A DNA stretch of 64,000 nucleotides, taken from assembly GCF_000758685.1 (NCBI RefSeq), contig NZ_CP009286.1, positions 3,936,501-4,000,500 on the forward strand, written 5' to 3'. The DNA comes from Paenibacillus stellifer. GTDB lineage: Bacteria; Bacillota; Bacilli; Paenibacillales; Paenibacillaceae. A program made the position numbers and the translations under genes. Positions 25,854 through 35,876 of this stretch are shown piece by piece. Under the pieces are notes generated by a model that did no database searches, was not told where the DNA came from, and saw only the letters and a program-made list of their open reading frames with translations. Position 1 is the first letter of the stretch. The number at the start of each line of letters is the position of its first letter.

Positions 25854-26772
25854 AGAATCGAGTTATGTTCCCCGGACATGGCGCAGCAAGCTTTGGAGAG
25901 AGCGGTATATTTTCCTGCTGCTCCTCCCCGGTCTCATCTATTTCCTGGTCTTCAAGATCATCCCCGTCTTCGGAAATATTATCGCGTTCCAGGAATTCAA
26001 TCCTTTTAAGGGAATATGGGCGAGCGATTGGGTGGGGCTGGACAATTTCAAGCGCATATTCGAAGACACGGAAGTGCTGAAAGTGCTGCGCAATACGCTA
26101 TACATCTCTTTTACGCAAATTGTATTCGTCTTTCCCGCTCCGATCTTCCTGGCTATCATGCTCAATGAGGTTGCCAACAGCAAAGTCAAACGCATTATTC
26201 AGTCCGTTGTGTATCTGCCCCACTTCTTCTCCTGGGTCGTCATCATCAGCATCGCCACTATCTTTCTGAAGCCGGAAGGCATCATCAATCAGATCCTGGA
26301 AAGCCTCGGCTATAATTGGGTCTCGTTCATGACTAACCCGCATATGTTCGTTCCCATCGTCATTATTGAGCTGATCTGGAAGGAGACCGGCTGGTCCACC
26401 ATCATCTTCCTGGCAGCGCTGGCTTCCCTGAATAATGAGCTTCTGGAAGCGGCGATTGTCGATGGAGCCGGACGCTGGAAACGAATCTGGAGCATCATCC
26501 TGCCTTCCATCAGCGGCACCATTGTTATTCTGCTGATCCTGCGGCTCGGCTCCGTGCTGGATTCAGGCTTCGAGCAAATCTTCCTCATGCTGAACCCGTT
26601 CAATAAGGAAATAGGCAACGTGCTGGACACCTTCGTCTATGAAAAAGGGATCAAGCAAAGCGATTTCAGCTTCAGTACGGCGGTAGGCCTGTTCAAAGGG
26701 GTTGTCGGTCTTGTGCTGGTCCTGGGCGCCAATAAAATCGCCAAAAGATTCGGCCATGACGGATTATTCTAA
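25819..26772 (+). CDS. Sugar ABC transporter permease, LplB-like
   Basis: A 317-residue permease with six predicted membrane helices. The EAA loop reads EAAIVDGAGRWKRIWSIILP (near residues 208-227). The start is probably TTG 25819, nine bases after AGGAGG inside the upstream gene; ATG 25831 is the alternative. The 35-bp overlap suggests translational coupling. The group imports oligosaccharides with an LplA-type lipoprotein. No ATPase is encoded nearby, so a shared MsmX-type ATPase is expected, as is usual for this family. Confidence 0.9.
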   Translation: MSKVMTGSKPYEESSYVPRTWRSKLWRERYIFLLLLPGLIYFLVFKIIPVFGNIIAFQEFNPFKGIWASDWVGLDNFKRIFEDTEVLKVLRNTLYISFTQIVFVFPAPIFLAIMLNEVANSKVKRIIQSVVYLPHFFSWVVIISIATIFLKPEGIINQILESLGYNWVSFMTNPHMFVPIVIIELIWKETGWSTIIFLAALASLNNELLEAAIVDGAGRWKRIWSIILPSISGTIVILLILRLGSVLDSGFEQIFLMLNPFNKEIGNVLDTFVYEKGIKQSDFSFSTAVGLFKGVVGLVLVLGANKIAKRFGHDGLF

Positions 26773-26801
26773 CCTCACTTCAATGGAAAGGAGCGCCTGC
26801 C

Positions 26802-27671
26802 ATGCATTATAAATCCAGAGCCGACAAATGGTTCAACGCCTTCAACTATCTTTTGCTAAGTATCGTATGCCTGTGTATGATCTTTCCGCTGCTGTACATT
26901 TTCTCGGTATCCTTCTCGACCATGCAGGACTTTGTGCAAAAGGATATTATTCTGTGGCCCTCCAAATGGGATCTTGGCGCATACCGCTACATCTTCAGCA
27001 CCGAAACATTCGGACGGGCCATGCTCGTCAGTGCCTGTCTCACCGTTGTCATCACCTGTGTCAATCTGCTCATGACGAGCACAATGGCTTTTGCCACAAC
27101 CTTCCGGTTCACCGGCTCCAAGCTGATTCTCCGTATGATCGTGTTCACGCTATTGTTCTCTCCTGGCTTGATTCCCAGCTATTTGATGGTACGCAATCTC
27201 GGGTTAATCAATTCCTACTGGTCACTGATACTTCCCGGTATGATCAGCACCTTCAACCTCATCGTCATCCGGCAATTTTTCCAGGGTCTGCCCAAGGAGA
27301 TTTTCGAAGCGGCGAATATTGACGGAGCCAATGAACTGCAAATTTTCCGCAAAATCGCCCTGCCGCTGTCCAAACCGGCCCTTGCCGCCTTCGCCCTGTT
27401 CTATGCGGTGGATGCCTGGAACGCGTACTTCAACGTCATCCTGTACATGAATGACACCACCAAATGGACGATCCAGGTCGTCCTTCGCCAGATCGTCATC
27501 GTCGCACCGCCGGACAACAATTTGTTATCCAGCTTGCTGCGGGAACCGCCTCCAGCGCAGACCGTTCAAATGGCAGCTGTTCTGATAGCTACACTTCCGA
27601 TTCTCATCATCTATCCGTTTCTGCAGAAGCATTTTGCCAAAGGGGTGATGCTCGGCTCAGTGAAAGGATAA
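26802..27671 (+). CDS. Carbohydrate ABC transporter permease, YtcP/LplC-like
   Basis: The 289-residue second permease has an EAA loop at EAANIDGANELQIFRKIALP and the YtcP-type C-terminus FLQKHFAKGVMLGSVKG. It pairs with the LplB-like subunit 29 bp upstream and has an AAAGGAG site. Confidence 0.92.
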   Translation: MHYKSRADKWFNAFNYLLLSIVCLCMIFPLLYIFSVSFSTMQDFVQKDIILWPSKWDLGAYRYIFSTETFGRAMLVSACLTVVITCVNLLMTSTMAFATTFRFTGSKLILRMIVFTLLFSPGLIPSYLMVRNLGLINSYWSLILPGMISTFNLIVIRQFFQGLPKEIFEAANIDGANELQIFRKIALPLSKPALAAFALFYAVDAWNAYFNVILYMNDTTKWTIQVVLRQIVIVAPPDNNLLSSLLREPPPAQTVQMAAVLIATLPILIIYPFLQKHFAKGVMLGSVKG

Positions 27672-27730
27672 GCGGTTGAAGCTCGCAGACAATCCAGACT
27701 CAACATTTATTACGGAGGGGATCTATTACT

Positions 27731-29350
27731 ATGGAAAAGCTTAACAAAACGGTTCTGAGTTCACTTACCCTGATTGCGTTATTGACAACAGCGGCATGTT
27801 CATCCTCAAATAATGGAAATACTTCCCCTGCCGGCAATAATTCCGCCTCTTCGGCAGCACCTTCTGACGGATCTGACAAGAAGTACACGATCTCGATGAT
27901 GGATATGACCTATGGCAAAATCCCCCCGAGTGACGGGGCCGGCGTCAAGATGATCAATGAGAAATTTAATGTCGATTACAAGACGACCATCGTGCCTTAT
28001 GACGGCTACCTGGAGAAGATGTCCGCCACCATAGCCGGGGGCGATATGCCGGATATTCTAGGAATCGAGGAATATGTAGCAGCCGGGTCCCTCCAGAAGT
28101 GGGCTGACCAGGGCGCCTTCCTGAAGCTGAATGATTATATCGACAAATACCCGACTCTCAAAATGGTACCCGCCGAAGTCTGGGGGGCTGTGACGAACAA
28201 GGATGGCTCGATCTGGGGGATTCCCCGCTACTATCCGAATACGGCTGCCCAGAACTTTGCAATCCGCCAGGACTGGCTCGATAAGCTCGGACTCAAGATG
28301 CCGACGAGCTACGACGAATTGGCAAAAGTTGCGCTGGCCTTCACCAAAGACGATCCCGACGGAAACGGCAAAGACGATACTTACGGCCTCGTGATGAGCG
28401 GTGGAGGCTATCCGAACTATGCGATGGGCGCCTATTGGGACTTGAACTCCTGGTACCATAAGGATGCGGACGGCAACTTTATCCCAGGTTATATCGGTGA
28501 AGGCCGCAAGGAAGCCGTTAAAGTATTCGCCGATTTGTACAAGCAAGGGGCGATTACGAAGGGCTTCGGTGCCAATACGAGCTTCGAGCAAGGCCAGGCC
28601 GACTTCTATAATGGCAAGGCAGGCATCTATATTACCGGCATCCGCGGTCTGGATGAGAATCTGGCGAACTCCCTGCTGTCGGTCAACCCGAATGCCAAGC
28701 TCTCCGCCATTCCGCCGTTCGTTGCACCGGACGGCTCCCAGGGCTTTATGGCCCAGAAGGGATACTACCGGATCACCGTACTTAACGCCAAGCTGGCCGG
28801 TGACGAAGGCAAGATCGACCGCATTCTCTCCATGATCGACTACGGGCGCACCTTTGTTCCGATTGATCAGCAGACACCGGATAATGAAATTTTTGATTTC
28901 CGTAACGGCAAGAACGGTGTTGGCTACACCTACGAGAACGGAGTTGCCACCCTCTCCCAGCCGGATCAAGGGCTGATGCCTGCCAGCTATCTTCCAGATG
29001 CTGTGATGTGGGCTCCAAGCGTACTTGACAACAAATATTCCGAGCTCCAGACTAATCCACTCTACAAACCGCTTGTCAAAGAGCTTGAACAGCAATATCA
29101 GGATTTCGAGCAATATGCTGACCCTAGCAATTCCGGCTTCTCCGCAACACTGAATAGCGGTAAGGGCACGGATGCAATGAATAAAGTGACCGATACGCAA
29201 GTGAAAATGATCATGGGCGATACCCCTCTCTCCGATTGGGACAAGATGGTGGATGAATTCATGAAGAGCGGCGGGTCCGACATTATCAAAGAAATGAATG
29301 ACAGCCTGAAAGGCAAGGAATTGATCGGCTATAAGAACATGAGCAAGTAA
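27731..29350 (+). CDS. Extracellular sugar-binding lipoprotein, LplA-like
   Basis: The 539-residue protein has a lipoprotein signal with lipobox LTTAAC (Cys23), a Ser/Asn-rich tether and a large family-1 binding domain (YTISMMDMTYGKIPPSDG, DMPDILGIEEY, IWGIPRYYPNTAAQNFAIRQDWLDKLG). It is the membrane-tethered receptor of the two permeases. GGAGGGG precedes the start, and a terminator hairpin follows, so it may be made in excess over later genes. The cytosolic sensor domain encoded at 22532 belongs to the same superfamily, so it may bind the same ligand. Confidence 0.92.
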   Translation: MEKLNKTVLSSLTLIALLTTAACSSSNNGNTSPAGNNSASSAAPSDGSDKKYTISMMDMTYGKIPPSDGAGVKMINEKFNVDYKTTIVPYDGYLEKMSATIAGGDMPDILGIEEYVAAGSLQKWADQGAFLKLNDYIDKYPTLKMVPAEVWGAVTNKDGSIWGIPRYYPNTAAQNFAIRQDWLDKLGLKMPTSYDELAKVALAFTKDDPDGNGKDDTYGLVMSGGGYPNYAMGAYWDLNSWYHKDADGNFIPGYIGEGRKEAVKVFADLYKQGAITKGFGANTSFEQGQADFYNGKAGIYITGIRGLDENLANSLLSVNPNAKLSAIPPFVAPDGSQGFMAQKGYYRITVLNAKLAGDEGKIDRILSMIDYGRTFVPIDQQTPDNEIFDFRNGKNGVGYTYENGVATLSQPDQGLMPASYLPDAVMWAPSVLDNKYSELQTNPLYKPLVKELEQQYQDFEQYADPSNSGFSATLNSGKGTDAMNKVTDTQVKMIMGDTPLSDWDKMVDEFMKSGGSDIIKEMNDSLKGKELIGYKNMSK

Positions 29351-29388
29351 TCCGGGCGAAACTTATTTTCAACCGCTGCAATGGACCG

Positions 29389-29430
29389 CAACCCAAGGCC
29401 CCATACGGCCTTGGGTTGTTCTTATTTTTT
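29389..29430 (+). terminator. Intra-operon terminator/attenuator after the binding protein
   Basis: A perfect 12-bp stem (29389-29400 with 29407-29418) with a 6-base loop is followed by a T-rich tract. It lies 32 bp before the next start. It could end most transcripts after the binding-protein gene. Confidence 0.8.
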
Positions 29431-29449
29431 AATGAAAGGCGGGCTTGTT

Positions 29450-31258
29450 GTGAATCAGCAGCTGTACAGCCATGCGGGGAAGCCCTGCCGCAATTTTAAT
29501 ATCCTCGCGACGGAAGTGCTCATTGACCCTGTCGATGGCAGAGAGAAATTCGTGCTCTCCAACTACGCGATGGGAGAAACCGGCAGCCTCATCCTGATCG
29601 ACACCATAACGGGTCAGGGAGAGAACCTCCCGCTTCCCGTTGGACCGGGAGCCTGGGGGCTGGTCAACTGGCATCATGAGAAGCTGGTTGTGGGGACCTG
29701 TGTCGATCATGCCTATTTGCATGTGCTTGATTTGCGCACACGGCAATGGGCGCCGGTATTGATATCCGAAGGAGAATCTTACTTCTGGGGGATGACGCTC
29801 GGCTCGGACGGGAAGGTGTACGGGGGGACCTATCCGGGCTGCTCATTGATGCAGTATGATCCGCAGACCCATACGCTCCTGAACTTGGGCAAGGTATCTG
29901 ACAACGTGAGCAATCAGTACAGCCGTCCGGTCTGGGGAGAAGCGGCCGGTTATATTTTGATGAATTACGGCTTTGACACGAACGGAATGAAGGCATACCG
30001 GATCAGCGACGGCCAGTTTATCGAATTCGGCTCACCGGGAGAGCAGATTAAATGGGTTACCGGCAAATTGGTATGCACGGAGCAAGAAAATGGAAATGGG
30101 CTGGCCTATTACGATGCGGCTGCGCTGCAACCGGTAGACGGCGGCGCTGTCACGGAGAGGGACATCCCCCTGCTGACGCTCACCTTGACCGGCGGGCAGT
30201 CTGTTCCTATCAGGCATTTAGGCGGCAATCGCGCAGCCGGGGTGAAAGGGCAAGAGTATTTCATCGCGGATTTACCGCCGGATTCCGCTTCATACGCCGA
30301 GCCTATGGAGGTGGACTTGAAGCGCATCCCCGTTGAGGCGCCTGCTACAGCCATCTTCACGCTGCAATCGGACGGCAAGGAGCTGCTGTGGGGCGCAAGC
30401 GGATTCGGTCAGACCGTCTTCAGCTTCAATCCCTCCACCGGCGCCTACTGGAATTCACCTTCTGTATGCAACGCCGGCGGCGAGGTGTACGGATTGCAGT
30501 TCATTGATAACCGCCTGTTCATGAGCGCCTATGTCGGCGGGGATCATGTGCTGTACGATCCTTCCAGGCCTTGGGAGCAACTCCACAACGTCAATCCCCG
30601 TACTCTCCGATCCGTCGCCCCGGAGCTGATCCGTCCCGAAGGAAGAAGTGTACTGGGGCCCGATGGAGCATTCTGGACCGGCTGGTCTGCGCAGTACGGC
30701 GTGTATGGCGGCGGCCTTTCACGGGTCGATCCGGCAACGCTTGAAGTCGAGATTTGGTATGATCCCGTCCCGGGACAGCAGGTTTCCGGTCTGGCCGCCG
30801 ATGAGAAATATTTGTATTTCACTACGAATGGAGGCGCAAGCGGCCTTCCTACCCGGAAGGTGCAGAGTCGGTTCATCGTCTGGGAGCCCGGGAAGGGCAT
30901 CGTTCTGGAATCGCTTTTTGAAGAAGAGCAAGAAGCCGGCAATGCCATTGCCGCGCTGGGCGGCAAGGTCGTCTGCTGCGCCGGGGATGCGATTCATATT
31001 TTTGACCGCAGACAAGGGGAATTTGTAGCTGCTGTTCCGGTCGGACAGAGCTGCCAATGGCTGGTGGCGCTGGATGAGCGTACAGCCGGCGCCTTTTGCG
31101 GTGAAGAGTATTGGGAAATCGATATGGAGACAGGCAGCGGACATCAGGTAATCCGTACTCCGGGTTATGTCCGGGCCTCGGCCCTGCATGACGGCAAGCT
31201 TTATTTTGCAGCAGGGTCTGACTTATACGTATTGAATCGAACATATTTGGAGGGATAA
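29450..31258 (+). CDS. Cytoplasmic beta-propeller protein of unknown function
   Basis: About 602 residues from a GTG at 29450 with an AAAGG site; an ATG at 29432 directly after the terminator T-tract is the alternative. The sequence is made of repeated strands such as WGMTLGSDGKVYGGTYPGCSLMQYDP, VYGLQFIDNRLFMSAYVGGDHVLYDP and GLAADEKYLYFTTNGG. This is typical of a six- to eight-bladed propeller related to YVTN/lyase-type families. No signal peptide is present. It lies 5 bp before the first aminotransferase gene. It could be a lyase or lactonase for the imported sugar, but no catalytic residues can be named. Confidence 0.7.
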   Translation: MNQQLYSHAGKPCRNFNILATEVLIDPVDGREKFVLSNYAMGETGSLILIDTITGQGENLPLPVGPGAWGLVNWHHEKLVVGTCVDHAYLHVLDLRTRQWAPVLISEGESYFWGMTLGSDGKVYGGTYPGCSLMQYDPQTHTLLNLGKVSDNVSNQYSRPVWGEAAGYILMNYGFDTNGMKAYRISDGQFIEFGSPGEQIKWVTGKLVCTEQENGNGLAYYDAAALQPVDGGAVTERDIPLLTLTLTGGQSVPIRHLGGNRAAGVKGQEYFIADLPPDSASYAEPMEVDLKRIPVEAPATAIFTLQSDGKELLWGASGFGQTVFSFNPSTGAYWNSPSVCNAGGEVYGLQFIDNRLFMSAYVGGDHVLYDPSRPWEQLHNVNPRTLRSVAPELIRPEGRSVLGPDGAFWTGWSAQYGVYGGGLSRVDPATLEVEIWYDPVPGQQVSGLAADEKYLYFTTNGGASGLPTRKVQSRFIVWEPGKGIVLESLFEEEQEAGNAIAALGGKVVCCAGDAIHIFDRRQGEFVAAVPVGQSCQWLVALDERTAGAFCGEEYWEIDMETGSGHQVIRTPGYVRASALHDGKLYFAAGSDLYVLNRTYLEG

Positions 31259-31263
31259 ACACA

Positions 31264-32505
31264 GTGAACAAGCTAGCGATCCATGGCGGACCAAAGACCA
31301 AGACAACCCCTTTCGGAAGCGGCAACCGGTTCGGAGAGGCAGAGCTTATGGAACTTAAAGAAGCGCTGGAGCAGGGAACCCTGTTCTATCATTACGGCGA
31401 GAAGGTCAAACAATTCCTTCATAAATTCAATGAGATGTACGGCGTGAAATACAGTGTCGCCACTTCGTCAGGCACCGCCGCCATTCATGTCGCGCTGGGC
31501 GCGGCAGGCGTCACAGCCGGAGACGAGGTAATTACCAGCCCCATCACCGATCAGGGGACCGTCATCGGCATTCTGTATCAGAATGCGATTCCCGTATTTG
31601 CGGATGTTCTGCCCGATACGTACAATCTCGACCCGGCATCAATTGAAGCGCGCATCACGGAACGAACGAAGGCCATCGTCGTCGTCCATCTGGCCGGCAG
31701 CCCTTGCGACATGGACGCCATTATGGCGATCGCCCGCAAACATGAGCTGAAGGTGATCGAGGATTGCGCGCAAAGCTACCTGTGCTATTACAAAGGTAAA
31801 TTGACCGGCACTATTGGAGATTACGGCTGCTTCAGCACGAATGATTTCAAGCATATCTCCACCGGAGACGGAGGAATGGTGACCGTTAATTCAGGGCGGG
31901 AGGATGATTATGCCGTCACCCACGCTTTTGCGGACAAAAATTATCAGCGCTTCGATCATGTCGTAAGCCGGGATATCCATCATATCGCGCCCAACTACCG
32001 GATGACCGAGCTTCAGGGAGCTGTTGGGATTGCCCAGCTGGACAAGCTGACCTGGATTTGCGATATGCGGGAAAAGTACGGTACGAGGCTGATTGAAGGT
32101 CTTTCCGGAATTGCCGGTGTTTATCCTCCGAAAATTACGGAGGGCGGAACAAGCTCCTTCTGGTTCTTTCTGTTTCGTCTGGATACGGAGAAATTGACAG
32201 GCTCCGTAGATGATTTTGTGGCTGCGCTGAATGCGGAAGGCATCTCCTGTGTGCGCGGGTATATTCCGCAGCCCGTGTACCTCCAGCCTCTGTTCCAGAC
32301 GAAGGAGGCCTATCCAGGCACGAATTACCCCTTCACGCTGTCCGAGGTTTCTTACGAGAAAGGCATTTGCCCACAGGCTGAAGAGGTGCTGCAGACCTCT
32401 GTCCGCATTGGAATCAGCGAGTTCTATACTCCGGGCGATATCGAGGAAATTATTGAAGCTATCGCCAAGGTTGCCGCTCACATGATCAAAGGCGGGCTGA
32501 GCTAA
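31264..32505 (+). CDS. DegT/DnrJ/EryC1-type PLP aminotransferase (first copy)
   Basis: A 413-residue fold-type I aminotransferase with a GTG start behind GGAGGGA. The cofactor loop is TSSGTAAIH (67-75), the PLP Asp is in VIEDCAQS (near 167), and the Schiff-base lysine is K196 in FSTNDFKHISTGDGG. The family moves amino groups to or from keto sugars and cyclitols. It lies in a transporter operon with Gfo/Idh dehydrogenases and no nucleotide-sugar genes, so work on free sugars is likely, as for NtdA or StsC-type enzymes. Direction of reaction is unknown. Confidence 0.88.
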   Translation: MNKLAIHGGPKTKTTPFGSGNRFGEAELMELKEALEQGTLFYHYGEKVKQFLHKFNEMYGVKYSVATSSGTAAIHVALGAAGVTAGDEVITSPITDQGTVIGILYQNAIPVFADVLPDTYNLDPASIEARITERTKAIVVVHLAGSPCDMDAIMAIARKHELKVIEDCAQSYLCYYKGKLTGTIGDYGCFSTNDFKHISTGDGGMVTVNSGREDDYAVTHAFADKNYQRFDHVVSRDIHHIAPNYRMTELQGAVGIAQLDKLTWICDMREKYGTRLIEGLSGIAGVYPPKITEGGTSSFWFFLFRLDTEKLTGSVDDFVAALNAEGISCVRGYIPQPVYLQPLFQTKEAYPGTNYPFTLSEVSYEKGICPQAEEVLQTSVRIGISEFYTPGDIEEIIEAIAKVAAHMIKGGLS

Positions 32506-33432
32506 ATGAGTGCAAAGCCGCTGAAGCTTGGTGTCATCGGACTGGATACGTCTCATGTGACCGCATTTGCCGAAATTCTGAATGATCCGGGTCATCCGCA
32601 TCATATCCCCGGCGCAACCATTCAGGTCGCCTATCCCGGCAAGCCTTCTCCCGATTTCGCACTTAGCTGCGACAGAATTGAAGGTTATACCGAGGAATTG
32701 GTGAGCAATTACCACATCCGGCTTGCCGACTCTGAGGAAGCCGTTGCCGAGGAATGCGACGCTATTCTGCTGGAATCGGTGGACGGGAGAGTCCATCCGG
32801 AGCAGTTCAAGCGGATTGTTCCATATGGCAAGCCGGTCTTCATCGACAAGCCGTTCGCCTTAAGCTCGCGGGAAGCCAGAGAGATGCTGGATGCGGCAGA
32901 GCGGTTCCGCGTTCCGTGGATGAGCTGCTCCTCCCTTCGTTACGGAGAGGCGTTATCCGAACAGCTTCGAAGCATGGAATCCGAGTCGATAATCGGCGCC
33001 GATTGTCACGGGCCCATGGCGATTGAGCCTACGCAGCCGGGGCTGTTCTGGTACGGAATCCATGCTGTAGAAATGCTGTACAAGGTGCTGGGACGAGGCT
33101 GTGTGAGCGTCAGCGCGGCCAAGAGCGAGGATTATGATCAGATTACAGCGATCTGGGATGACGGACGAATGGGCACAATTCGCGGCAACCGCAAAGGCAA
33201 TAACAAATTCGGCGTCCTGCTGCACGGCGATCAGACTACCCGTTATGCCAACATGAGCGATCATCACAAGCCCTTCTACGCTTCGATGCTGGAACAGATT
33301 GTCCGGATGTTCCATACCGGCATCGTCGATATCGATCCTGAAGAGACGCTGGAAATCATCCGTTTTATCGAATCTGCCAACCTCAGCCGTGAAACCGGAA
33401 GAACTATTCGGCTGCAGGCTCCACATGAATAG
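32506..33432 (+). CDS. Gfo/Idh/MocA-family oxidoreductase, atypical dinucleotide loop
   Basis: The 308-residue protein starts directly after the aminotransferase stop. The Rossmann loop reads GVIGLDTSHV instead of the usual GxGxxG/A. The catalytic-lysine motif is DKPFA (family EKP), and the C-terminal domain keeps FWYGIHAVEMLY, with the His usual in the active site. It would oxidise or reduce a sugar or cyclitol hydroxyl with NAD(P). Pairing with a DegT aminotransferase resembles the NtdA/NtdC pair of kanosamine synthesis; here it may run in the catabolic direction. Confidence 0.82.
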   Translation: MSAKPLKLGVIGLDTSHVTAFAEILNDPGHPHHIPGATIQVAYPGKPSPDFALSCDRIEGYTEELVSNYHIRLADSEEAVAEECDAILLESVDGRVHPEQFKRIVPYGKPVFIDKPFALSSREAREMLDAAERFRVPWMSCSSLRYGEALSEQLRSMESESIIGADCHGPMAIEPTQPGLFWYGIHAVEMLYKVLGRGCVSVSAAKSEDYDQITAIWDDGRMGTIRGNRKGNNKFGVLLHGDQTTRYANMSDHHKPFYASMLEQIVRMFHTGIVDIDPEETLEIIRFIESANLSRETGRTIRLQAPHE

Positions 33433-33471
33433 TGAACATTCATCACATCACCTATGGAGGTTAAGCTCATC

Positions 33472-34815
33472 ATGACGACCAATAACAAGTCGCAGCTGGC
33501 ACTGCTCGGAGGGCCCAAAGCCGTAACCGAGCATCCCGGCGACTTATTTACATGGCCCATCATCACGAAGGAAGATGAAGAAGCGGCGCTGGAGGTATTG
33601 CGGAGAGGCGCCATGTCCGGAACCGATGTAACGAAGCAATTCGAGGCGGATTTCAGAGAGTGGCTGCAGGTTGAGTATGCGCTTGGATTCAATAACGGTA
33701 CGGCTTCGCTGCAAGCGGCCATGTACGGCTGCGGTGTCGGGATCGGCGATGAAGTGATCTGCCCGAGCATCACTTATTGGGCTTCCGGCGTCCCGGCTTA
33801 TTCGCTCGGTGCGACACTTGTCTTCGCCGATATCGATCACGTCACCCTATGTCTTGACCCGAAAGACATCGAGCACCGGATTAGCGAACGAACCAAAGCG
33901 ATTGTCGTCGTCCACTATTTCGGCTATCCCGCCGATATGGACCCGATCATGGACATTGCAAATAAGTATAATCTGAAAGTTATTGAAGATGTCTCCCATG
34001 CCCATGGCGGCATCTATAAGGGCCGTCCGCTCGGAACGATCGGACATGCAGGCGCAATGTCCATGATGGCGGGCAAATCACTCGCCGTCGGTGAAGCGGG
34101 CATGCTGGTCACCAGTGACGGGAACATCTATGAAAGAGCCATTGCATTCGGACATTACGAACGTTTTAATGAAGAAATCCGTTCGGACGCGCTGCGCCCT
34201 TTCATGGGTCTGCCCCTCGGCGGTCAGAAATACAGGATGCACCAGCTCAGCTCGGCGGTAGGCCGGGTACAACTGCGGCATTACGAAGCCCGATTGGCGG
34301 AAATCCGCCGGGCTATGAACTGCTTCTGGGATCTGCTCGAAGGGATTCCTGGGCTTAAAGCCCACCGGACAGAGAAGGAATCGGACAGCTTGATGGGCGG
34401 CTGGTACGCAGCGCATGGACACTATGTTCCGGAGGAGCTTGGCGGGCTGTCGGTGTACCGGTTCTGCGAAGCGGTAAGGGCCGAAGGCGTTGGCGATTGC
34501 TCCCCCGGCTGCAATCTTCCACTGCATACCCATCGCCTGTTTCAGGATGCCGATGTATATGGCCATGGACGACCGACGCGAATCGCCCATTCCTCCACCG
34601 ACATCCGTGAGCAGGATACCGGCCTGAGTGTCAGCGAAGGAATAGCCGCCAGAGTATACAGCATCCCCTGGTTCAAGCACTATAACCCGGAGAGCATCGA
34701 ACAATATGCGCTGGCTTTCCGGAAGGTCGCAGCGAACTATAAAGATTTGCTCGAAGACGATCCCGGCAATCCGCCTGCTATGGGTGGCTGGAACATGTTC
34801 AAGGCGCACACATGA
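33472..34815 (+). CDS. DegT/DnrJ/EryC1-type PLP aminotransferase (second copy)
   Basis: About 447 residues from the ATG at 33472 (GGAGG at 33456-33460). NNGTASLQAAM (74-84) binds the cofactor phosphate, IEDVSHAHGG (171-180) holds the PLP Asp, and K202 in MMAGKSLAVGEAG is the lysine position. It is clearly diverged from the first copy, so the two probably act on different keto positions. The next gene overlaps it by 4 bp. Confidence 0.88.
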   Translation: MTTNNKSQLALLGGPKAVTEHPGDLFTWPIITKEDEEAALEVLRRGAMSGTDVTKQFEADFREWLQVEYALGFNNGTASLQAAMYGCGVGIGDEVICPSITYWASGVPAYSLGATLVFADIDHVTLCLDPKDIEHRISERTKAIVVVHYFGYPADMDPIMDIANKYNLKVIEDVSHAHGGIYKGRPLGTIGHAGAMSMMAGKSLAVGEAGMLVTSDGNIYERAIAFGHYERFNEEIRSDALRPFMGLPLGGQKYRMHQLSSAVGRVQLRHYEARLAEIRRAMNCFWDLLEGIPGLKAHRTEKESDSLMGGWYAAHGHYVPEELGGLSVYRFCEAVRAEGVGDCSPGCNLPLHTHRLFQDADVYGHGRPTRIAHSSTDIREQDTGLSVSEGIAARVYSIPWFKHYNPESIEQYALAFRKVAANYKDLLEDDPGNPPAMGGWNMFKAHT

Positions 34816-35876
34816 GAGATTGGGGATTCGGCATTATTGGCTGCGGAAGCATCGCGGGCTTCCATCGCGCGGCCATTCATTCGCTGGACAACGCCCGTTT
34901 GGTCGGTGTAGCAAGCCGGTCGGGAGCGCGGGCCAAGGCTTTTGCCCTGGAATCCGGGCACTGTGAATGCTGGAGCGATTACCAGCAGCTTCTCGAACAT
35001 CCCGGGATCGATATTGTCTGTGTCACTACGGAGAGCGGGTCGCATTTCCAGGTCGGCCAGCAGGTGCTTCTCGCAGGCAAGCATGCCATCATCGAGAAGC
35101 CCTTGGCTATGAAGGCCGAGGAAGCGAGGCGGCTCACCGGACTTGCGGCGGATCGCGGGCTGAGTCTGTCCGTCGTCTCACAGCGCAGGTTCGAGCCGCA
35201 AGTGGCTGCGGTTAAGCGGACGGTCGATGCCGGGAAATTAGGCAGGCTGCTGTATATTGAAGCCGGAACGCCGTACTATCGGACACAGCAATATTACGAT
35301 CAGTCGGAATGGAGAGGAACCCTCGACATGGATGGCGGGGTGCTGATGAATCAAGGCATCCATCAGATCGATCTGATGCTCTGGATGGCAGGGCCTGTCA
35401 GCAGCGTGTATGGGCAAGTCGCCACCCTTTCGCACCGGATGGAAGCCGAGGATACGGGCACAGCCATCGTCCGGTTTGTCAACGGAGCGATTGGAACGGT
35501 TATGGCTTCCACGAGCATGAAGCCCGGATTTCCGCCATACCTTCATCTCTTCGGGGAGAAAGGGAGCGTCAAACTGCGTGGATCGTCCATCGTGCAGTGG
35601 TCGGTCGAAGGTGAGCCGAGTCCGAGTCCAGTATTCGAAGGCAGCTTAGAGACAGACGGGTCCTCCAATCCGCTGGATATCTCGCCAATGCACCATAAGC
35701 GGCAGTTCGAAGCTCTGCTGCAAGCCTTGGATCAAGGAAATGATCCTCCGGTAAGCGGCGGTGAAGGAGCATTGGCTGTTGAACTCATCGAAGCCATTTA
35801 CGCTTCCTACGCTTCCGGCAAGGAAATTGCCCTGTTATCCACTTCATACACGCGAGGTGACACTCATGCAGACTAA
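34812..35876 (+). CDS. Gfo/Idh/MocA-family oxidoreductase, canonical
   Basis: A 354-residue dehydrogenase with GIIGCGSIAGFH at 5-16 (canonical GxGxxG), EKPLAM (EKP catalytic lysine) and the active-site block GGVLMNQGIHQIDLMLW. Members oxidise sugars, inositols or their amino derivatives. The ATGA overlap with the aminotransferase suggests coupled translation and consecutive reactions. Confidence 0.9.
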   Translation: MRDWGFGIIGCGSIAGFHRAAIHSLDNARLVGVASRSGARAKAFALESGHCECWSDYQQLLEHPGIDIVCVTTESGSHFQVGQQVLLAGKHAIIEKPLAMKAEEARRLTGLAADRGLSLSVVSQRRFEPQVAAVKRTVDAGKLGRLLYIEAGTPYYRTQQYYDQSEWRGTLDMDGGVLMNQGIHQIDLMLWMAGPVSSVYGQVATLSHRMEAEDTGTAIVRFVNGAIGTVMASTSMKPGFPPYLHLFGEKGSVKLRGSSIVQWSVEGEPSPSPVFEGSLETDGSSNPLDISPMHHKRQFEALLQALDQGNDPPVSGGEGALAVELIEAIYASYASGKEIALLSTSYTRGDTHAD

